A model generated the notes under the pieces. That model saw only the letters and a list, made by a program, of their open reading frames with translations. It was not told where the DNA came from and did no database searches. The translations under genes were made by a program, and so were the position numbers. A DNA stretch of 46,886 nucleotides from Desulfosporosinus lacus DSM 15449 (lineage in GTDB: Bacteria > Bacillota > Desulfitobacteriia > Desulfitobacteriales > Desulfitobacteriaceae): positions 1 through 46,886 of the forward strand of contig NZ_FQXJ01000030.1 of the NCBI RefSeq assembly GCF_900129935.1, written 5' to 3'. How positions within the stretch are numbered: the stretch's first letter is position 1; every line of letters starts with the position of its first letter. Below, piece by piece: positions 41,792 through 46,886 of this stretch.

Positions 41792-42946
41792 ATGAAAAAA
41801 ACAAGAATACCCTTGCTGGCATTGATGATTTTGATAATTTCAACAGTCACTACTGGCTGTTGGAATTACAGGGAAGTCGATAAAATGTCAATTGTAGCCG
41901 GTGTAGCTGTTGATAAAGGGCAAAAAGATAAATTTCAAATAACGGTTGAAATTATCCAGGTTAGTGCTGGCAAGGATACAAATATGACGTCAAAAACGAT
42001 AACCATGGAAGGAAAGACTATGTTTGATGCTGCGAGAAATATCATATCCATATCCGGAAAAAGACTTTATTGGAGTCATGCAAAGGTTATTATTTTAAGT
42101 AAGGAAATTGCAAGTCAAGGGGTAACAGAAGTAATTGAGTGGTACAATCGTGATTCTGAGACGCGGGAGGATGTTCGGATCTTGATTTCTAAAGGAACAT
42201 CAGCCAAGGAAGTGTTTGCTGGACAGGGAAGTACAGATGATATCAAGTCTTTTGTATTGGAAGAAATGATAAAAAATCAAGTAAGTTTAAGTAAAGCGCC
42301 AATGATGGATATTTTAAAGTTTAATATTGAATCAAAAACTCAAGGGATTTCTACAATAATTCCTACTGTAAATCTACTGAAAAAGGATGGGAAGATGTAT
42401 CCTCAAATAATGGGGACTGCAATCATCAAAAACGATAAGCTGGTAGGCTTTCTAGACGGTGAAGAAACTAAAGATTTGACTTTCATTAGAGATGAGGTCA
42501 AAGGCGGAGTATTAATCGAAGAAATGCAAGCAAACGACGTACATACCTTAGTATCTCTTGAAATATTTAAGAATAAAACAAAAGTTACGCCTGTTTCAGA
42601 TGATCAGGATATTGAAATAAACTTAAATATTGATACAACAGTGGCTATTGATGAAATAAATAGCTCAGAGACTATTTTTAATGAAGAAGGACGAAGGGAA
42701 CTGGAAGAAAGTGCTGAAAATACGTTAAAAGAACGAATTGAATCTTTAATTAAGAAAATACAGTCCGAATATAATGCGGATATATTTGGATTTGGGGCAA
42801 AATTACGGGAAAATGATGCACAAGTTTGGAATGATGTGGGCAACAATTGGGACGAGGTTTTTAAAGATTTAAAAGTGAACGTTCAAACGGCAGTGCATAT
42901 AAAAAATAGCGCAATGTTATCGAAGTCTTCTAAAGAAGGTGACTAA
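41792..42946 (+). CDS. Spore germination receptor C subunit, lipoprotein (GerAC family)
   Basis: A 384-residue lipoprotein. The signal peptide ends in the lipobox VTTGC with Cys23, and the mature start CWNYREVDKMSIVAGVAVDK is a hallmark of GerAC proteins. The C-terminal domain (about 215-370) carries the conserved EESAENTLKERIESLIKKIQ and NADIFGFGAKL. It anchors outside the inner spore membrane and joins the A and B subunits. It lies 5 bases after the A gene. Confidence 0.95.
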   Translation: MKKTRIPLLALMILIISTVTTGCWNYREVDKMSIVAGVAVDKGQKDKFQITVEIIQVSAGKDTNMTSKTITMEGKTMFDAARNIISISGKRLYWSHAKVIILSKEIASQGVTEVIEWYNRDSETREDVRILISKGTSAKEVFAGQGSTDDIKSFVLEEMIKNQVSLSKAPMMDILKFNIESKTQGISTIIPTVNLLKKDGKMYPQIMGTAIIKNDKLVGFLDGEETKDLTFIRDEVKGGVLIEEMQANDVHTLVSLEIFKNKTKVTPVSDDQDIEINLNIDTTVAIDEINSSETIFNEEGRRELEESAENTLKERIESLIKKIQSEYNADIFGFGAKLRENDAQVWNDVGNNWDEVFKDLKVNVQTAVHIKNSAMLSKSSKEGD

Positions 42947-42950
42947 CAAT

Positions 42951-43160
42951 ATGTTTGTATTGCCAATAATAGGCTATACTTTTTGGGTTATATATGAGTT
43001 TATCCCTTTATACAAGCAAAAACTTTGGCATGACTTTTGGGTAAATGCTGTATTGGGGATTTCATCCTTTACAATTGCCATGTTATTGAGTCTGGGTGTA
43101 GAGGTTCCAAGCCCTGAAGGACCAATTCGGGAATTGATTATTTCTATATTCGGAAAGTAG
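42951..43160 (+). CDS. Small two-helix membrane protein in the ger operon (D-subunit-like)
   Basis: A 69-residue protein with two hydrophobic helices (VLPIIGYTFWVIYEF near the start and LGISSFTIAMLLSLG in the middle) and a short polar tail. Small two-helix D proteins of about 70-80 residues accompany some germinant receptors (GerKD of Bacillus) and modulate them. The alignment is by size, topology and place only. ATG 42951 is preferred; a GTG at 42939 would overlap its own ribosome site. It lies between the C and B genes, 7 bases before B. Confidence 0.7.
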   Translation: MFVLPIIGYTFWVIYEFIPLYKQKLWHDFWVNAVLGISSFTIAMLLSLGVEVPSPEGPIRELIISIFGK

Positions 43161-43167
43161 GTTTATC

Positions 43168-44274
43168 ATGCAGAAAGAGCAACTTTCGGACAAGGAAGCC
43201 ATATTTCTTATAATCGTATTCGTTATTGGAAGCTCACTTATTACTGGCGTTGGAGGAGAAGCTGATAACGATGCGTGGATCGCTGTAGTAGTGGGTTTAA
43301 TTATGGTTATGCCAATGATTCTTGTCTTTTCAAGAATACTATCACTTTTCCAGGGAAAAGATTTATTTGATATTCTGACGCTAACACTTGGAAAAAGGAT
43401 AAGTAAAATTGTTGCCATCATGTATATCTGGTATGCTTTTCACCTTGGGGCCTTGGTGCTTCGCAACTTTGGCGAATTCATCAATATTGTAGCGATGCCT
43501 GAAACGCCGATGTTTGTGCCCTTGTTTTGTTTGGGATTATTATGTATTGTCGCTGTAAGGTTAGGAATAGAAGTGATGGGAAGAACCACTGCTTATTTTC
43601 TTCCAATCCTATTCTTAATAATTGTCATAGTACAATTGCTGGCAATACCTCAACTTCATCTAAACTATCTTAAACCTATCTTAGGGAGTGGCTTAATCCC
43701 AGTGTTAAAAGGTGGATTTTCGGCTCTTTCATTTCCCTTTGCTGAAACTGTCCTATTCATAGGAGTATTTGGTTCCCTAAAAACAAAAAAGTCACCTTTT
43801 AAGGTCTATTATTGGGGAATATTAATTTCAGCACTCATTATAATTATTACTACAATTAGAAACCTCGCAGTGTTGGGAAATATGCGTGATAGTTTTTATT
43901 TTCCTTCATATGCAGCTGTAGGCAGTATTAAGATCGGTAATTTCATCGAAAGAATAGAAGTTTCTGTGGCCTTTATTTTTGTTTTTGGAGTTTTTATAAA
44001 AAGCTCAATCTGTTTGTTAGTTGCGTGTAAAGGGATTGGGAAAATGTTCAATCTAAAGGATTACAGATCAATAGTGATACAGACTGGATTATTAATGATC
44101 TATCTTTCATATATAATTTATGATAATAGTATGATGATGAAATATTGGGCTTTCAAAGTTTATCCTTTTTATGCTTTTCCTTTTCAAGTGATAATACCTA
44201 TTACGATATGGATTTTTGCAGAGTATAAAGCAAGGAAAAACAAAATGAATTGTTTCTCAAGTAAATGTCCCTAA
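43168..44274 (+). CDS. Spore germination receptor B subunit, permease-like (GerAB family)
   Basis: A 368-residue protein with about ten membrane helices related to amino-acid permeases. It starts with the family form EQLSDKEAIFLIIVFVIGSS and keeps LIPVLKGGFSALSFPFAETV and FIERIEVSVAFIFVFG. The B subunit binds the germinant in GerA-type receptors. It is the last gene of the operon and is followed by a terminator. Operon order A-C-D-B is less common than A-B-C. The germinant cannot be predicted. Confidence 0.95.
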   Translation: MQKEQLSDKEAIFLIIVFVIGSSLITGVGGEADNDAWIAVVVGLIMVMPMILVFSRILSLFQGKDLFDILTLTLGKRISKIVAIMYIWYAFHLGALVLRNFGEFINIVAMPETPMFVPLFCLGLLCIVAVRLGIEVMGRTTAYFLPILFLIIVIVQLLAIPQLHLNYLKPILGSGLIPVLKGGFSALSFPFAETVLFIGVFGSLKTKKSPFKVYYWGILISALIIIITTIRNLAVLGNMRDSFYFPSYAAVGSIKIGNFIERIEVSVAFIFVFGVFIKSSICLLVACKGIGKMFNLKDYRSIVIQTGLLMIYLSYIIYDNSMMMKYWAFKVYPFYAFPFQVIIPITIWIFAEYKARKNKMNCFSSKCP

Positions 44275-44301
44275 CTAAATGATTGGAAAAATATACCGAA
44301 G

Positions 44302-44336
44302 CTGACTTTTTCTCTAAAAGAAAAGTCGGTTTTTTA
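44302..44336 (+). terminator. Intrinsic terminator of the ger operon
   Basis: Imperfect stem CTGACTTTT/AAAAGTCGG with a run of six T residues behind it. Confidence 0.75.
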
Positions 44337-44730
44337 TATTGCGGGATTCTTTGAATCGAAATGACTAAAAGATAGGCTTAAAAATATATCAGAGTCCTGC
44401 GGTTGCATCTGCCGGTGCGAAAAGCTCGCTGAGGTTTACACGGTATAATAACAGATAATTTGATTATAAGAATTAGGAAACTTTGACATCCGGCATTGGA
44501 CTTTTATTTATTCTAATTAAGTAATTTGGTTAGGGATTATATTAAATTCCAACATAATTAGTATCATCTTCTTATTAATTTTTTTATTCTGAGAAAATAG
44601 CTACGTTATTCGTATAAATGGGACACTTTTGTGATTAAAAAGTACGTTAATACGATGCTCATTACGACATACTTCACTTCTTCAAGATGAGATAATTATC
44701 CAGATACAAATTGAAGGAGTGTAGCATCAG
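44337..44730. other. Long AT-rich leader before the CWB2-VanW gene
   Basis: No gene and no strong hairpin. TTGGTTAGG and TATATTAAAT near 44525-44545 are promoter-like but not convincing. GAAGGAG lies at about 44713 and is the ribosome site of the next gene. Confidence 0.35.
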
Positions 44731-46488
44731 ATGAACAAAAAGATAATGGTCTTAATCTTAATCTTCTTTCTATGTAGTTGCATTTTTGTAGGAACTCCAG
44801 CGGTTGCTGCCACTAATAATTTGAGTCCAGCGGCTGACTCACCACAAATAGTCAGCTCTAATAGGCTGTACGGACAAACAAGATTTGAGACCTCAAAGGT
44901 TATCGCTGAGTATTATTGTATCGGAAAGGTTAAGAATGTAATCCTTTCAACAGGAAACGATTTTGCAGATGCTTTATCGGCAAGTGTCCTAGCCCATGAA
45001 AAGGAAGCGCCTATACTATTAGTGGATTCATCGGTCGATAACTCTAAGGATGCTTTTGATTATGTCACTCAACATCTTGTTGCAACTGGAAGGGTTTATA
45101 TCATTGGCGGTACTGGAATAATAAGCACGGAATTCGAGACTAAGCTTAATGATCTTGGCATCAAAAATGTTCTTCGAATTGCTGGTATGGACAGGTATGA
45201 TACATCTTATAAGATAGCAGGTTCGCTCCATGATACAGGTATATCCACTGTAGTGATATCCTCCGGAGAACAATTTTCCGATGCTTTAAGTATTTCCAGT
45301 TTTGCAGCTAATAAAGGCTGGCCGATTTTGTTATCTCCCCAGGATGCCCTTCCTCAAGACATGAAGAACTTTTTGCTGGAAAAGAAGCCTTCTAAAGTAT
45401 ACATAACTGGGGGAGAAGGAGTAATCTCAGATAATATAAAATCCGAAATCATTAGTTTGTTACCTCGGGCTGATATCGAACGGTTAACGGGACAATCCCA
45501 GTTTGATACGAATGTGATCATTGCAGAAACCTTTGCACCTAATCCTTCAACAATCTATCTGGCCACAGGGTATAGTTTTGCTGATGCTTTGGCAGGCAGT
45601 GTTGTGGCAGCCAAAACAGGAGATCCTATTATATTTATAGACCCCTCAGTACCGACACTACCGAACTCAACAGCCAGTTACTTTGCTAAATTTTATGCGA
45701 ATATTTTAAATCCAAGTCTGGTTTCCTTTGGGGGAAGCAGAGTTGTAACGGATGAGATCATTAAAAGTTCGAGAGACTTGATATGGGGAAAAGCGAAAGA
45801 AACTAGTATTCATTCAATAGCGGATATTACTGCAATAGTTACTCAAAATGAAGAGTATTCTTTACCGGCAACAGTTCAGGCTAAGCTTTACAACAGCGAT
45901 GCTATTGAGGTGCCTGTTCAGTGGAATCCGAAGTTCGGCGATACCAACAAAATTGGGTCAAGTGTTTATGAGGGAGCCGTAGAAGAATATGGTCAAATGA
46001 TTAAACTTACTCTTACTGTCAAAGAAGCGGTGTCAGTCCCAATCGCTCAATACTCTACTCACTTTGATCTAAACCAGGTCAATCGTACCGAGAACATTCG
46101 CCTTGCTGTAAAGGCTCTTGATGGAAAACTATTGGCACCTGGAGAACGTTTCTCCTTCAACGAGGGTGTGGGGGAACGAACCGTTGAAGCAGGTTATAAA
46201 GAGGCAATGGTCATAGTGGGAGACGCCTTCACCCCAGGACTCGGGGGCGGAATCTGCCAAGTATCTTCTACTCTTTACAATGCAGTCACTCTTGCTCATT
46301 TAGAAATTACTGAAAGGCATCCTCATTCCCTGCCTGTAGATTATGTACCTCCGGGACAGGATGCAACCGTAAGCTTTCCTATTCTTGATTTTAAATTCAG
46401 AAACAACACAGACGCTTATATCCTAATTCGCAGTTTTGTAGAAGGGGATACCTTAACCTTTCAGCTTTATAAAAAGGCTAAAAAATAA
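44731..46488 (+). CDS. Secreted CWB2-VanW fusion protein
   Basis: A 585-residue surface protein. After a signal peptide (cut near AVAA, residue 27) come three cell-wall-binding-2 repeats (about 43-130, 140-225 and 235-330), each opening with an RLYGQTRFETS- or RIAGMDRYDTS-type segment and containing an NDFADALSASVLA-type segment. A short Ig-like linker (about 360-435) leads to a VanW domain (about 450-580) with APGERFSFNEGVGERTVEAG and GLGGGICQVSSTLYNAV. CWB2 repeats hold proteins on the anionic wall polymer. VanW is found in some glycopeptide-resistance clusters and in exported proteins; its activity is unknown. It is a single-gene unit. Confidence 0.93.
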   Translation: MNKKIMVLILIFFLCSCIFVGTPAVAATNNLSPAADSPQIVSSNRLYGQTRFETSKVIAEYYCIGKVKNVILSTGNDFADALSASVLAHEKEAPILLVDSSVDNSKDAFDYVTQHLVATGRVYIIGGTGIISTEFETKLNDLGIKNVLRIAGMDRYDTSYKIAGSLHDTGISTVVISSGEQFSDALSISSFAANKGWPILLSPQDALPQDMKNFLLEKKPSKVYITGGEGVISDNIKSEIISLLPRADIERLTGQSQFDTNVIIAETFAPNPSTIYLATGYSFADALAGSVVAAKTGDPIIFIDPSVPTLPNSTASYFAKFYANILNPSLVSFGGSRVVTDEIIKSSRDLIWGKAKETSIHSIADITAIVTQNEEYSLPATVQAKLYNSDAIEVPVQWNPKFGDTNKIGSSVYEGAVEEYGQMIKLTLTVKEAVSVPIAQYSTHFDLNQVNRTENIRLAVKALDGKLLAPGERFSFNEGVGERTVEAGYKEAMVIVGDAFTPGLGGGICQVSSTLYNAVTLAHLEITERHPHSLPVDYVPPGQDATVSFPILDFKFRNNTDAYILIRSFVEGDTLTFQLYKKAKK

Positions 46489-46507
46489 TAGAGTTGCTTA
46501 GAAAAGG

Positions 46508-46545
46508 AGAGGGAGGTCGAAAGACCTTCCTTAATCTTTTTTGAG
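46508..46545 (+). terminator. Intrinsic terminator after the CWB2-VanW gene
   Basis: Stem GGGAGGTC/GACCTTCCTT around a GAAA tetraloop, with AATCTTTTTT behind it. Confidence 0.75.
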
Positions 46546-46569
46546 AATAATCAAGTTTTCTAATGCTAT

Positions 46570-46622
46570 TTACCACTTGTTGCCGTAAAGCCCCTAGTTT
46601 CAACTATGGGGATATAAGGCAA
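46570..46622 (+). mobile_element. Left end of an IS608-like element
   Basis: TTAC at 46570-46573 matches the IS608 target and left cleavage tetranucleotide. Behind it is a two-level hairpin: outer TTGCC (46580-46584) with GGCAA (46618-46622), inner CCCC (46591-46594) with GGGG (46608-46611). Subterminal imperfect hairpins of this kind are the recognition structure of IS200/IS605 transposases. A TATAAT-type -10 box lies near 46660. Confidence 0.7.
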
Positions 46623-46670
46623 TTCTAGGTTCTAATTGTATTATATAAGTATGCGCGGTATAATATAAAT

Positions 46671-46886
46671 ATGGATATAAACTACAAATCTAACAACAAC
46701 ATTGTCTATTCATGCAAGTACCATGTGGTGTGGTGTCCAAAGTATCGTAGGAAGGTTTTGGTTGGTCAAATTGAAGTTCGCTTAAAGGAGTTGATAAGGG
46801 AGATATGCGAAGAACTTCAATCTGAACTAATAGAACTGGAGATCATGCCCGACCATGTCCACCTTTTGATAGAAGTAGATCCTCAA
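46671..46886 (+). CDS. tnpA: TnpA (Y1 HUH transposase, IS200/IS605 family), N-terminal part
   Basis: The first 72 residues of the single-strand transposase; the gene runs off the window. MDINYKSNNNIVYSCKYHVV and WCPKYRRKVL are the standard start, and MPDHVHLLIEVDP contains the HUH pair (His-Val-His) that binds the catalytic metal. The catalytic tyrosine should lie beyond the edge. No Shine-Dalgarno site is visible, which is usual for these genes. It has the same orientation as the tnpB at the left edge of the window. Confidence 0.95.
   Translation, partial: MDINYKSNNNIVYSCKYHVVWCPKYRRKVLVGQIEVRLKELIREICEELQSELIELEIMPDHVHLLIEVDPQ

Overview
The window looks like chromosomal DNA of an anaerobic, endospore-forming, monoderm Firmicute of the Desulfosporosinus/Desulfitobacterium (Peptococcaceae) type. 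The evidence is a GerA-type germinant receptor operon, a corrinoid methyltransferase cluster with its reductive activator, strong AGGAGG ribosome sites, frequent TTG and GTG starts, and IS200/IS605 elements. The assignment is an inference from gene content; no rRNA or tRNA gene is present.

Layout. 1-400: the 3' end of an IS608-like element (tnpB tail, right-end/omega-RNA region) inserted in a RelE/ParE toxin gene. 670-3290: a MarR regulator and a P1B metal ATPase, each behind a copy of the same promoter and palindromic operator; the second copy is followed by a relic of the marR gene. 3370-7830: a coiled-coil protein, a Uma2 protein, an OPT transporter and a VOC protein, separated by two families of long perfect palindromes. 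8045-14300: a two-component system followed by a complete RND efflux pair (adaptor and pump). 14500-15800: small broken genes around an iron-sulfur/FMN flavoprotein. 15888-20687: an N-acetylglucosamine module (kinase, cytosolic GH20 hexosaminidase, and convergent nagA-nagB). 20860-30100: a heavily eroded zone of relics (RsgA, sigma-54 activator, sulfite oxidase, PIN toxin, histidine kinase, MacB-type ABC ATPase), in which pieces of unrelated genes are fused, with a few intact genes between (beta-propeller protein, hydrolase, MacA-like adaptor, zinc alcohol dehydrogenase, AbrB antitoxin, DUF3102). 30400-37060: a one-direction cluster of three UroD-fold zinc methyltransferases, a corrinoid protein, a RACo activator, and a G3E GTPase with a separate C-terminal-domain-like partner. 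37309-40175: a VanRS-like pair (vanR-like gene frameshifted) next to a serine DD-carboxypeptidase. 40233-44274: a four-gene ger operon. 44731-46488: a CWB2-VanW surface protein. 46570-end: the left end and tnpA start of another IS608-like element.

How the genes fit together. In the methyltransferase cluster a methyl group would pass from an unknown donor to the corrinoid and on to an acceptor, RACo would rescue inactive Co(II), and the G3E GTPase could supply metal. The Van-like sensor, the DD-carboxypeptidase and the VanW protein all concern the cell wall, and they flank the spore germination operon. The GlcNAc genes form a complete cytosolic route from beta-linked GlcNAc to fructose-6-phosphate.

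The most unusual material is the rearranged 24.4-30.1 kb zone, the covarying palindrome families, the duplicated MarR operator, and the methyltransferase cluster of unknown substrate. I see no CRISPR array, prophage or recognisable new defence system.
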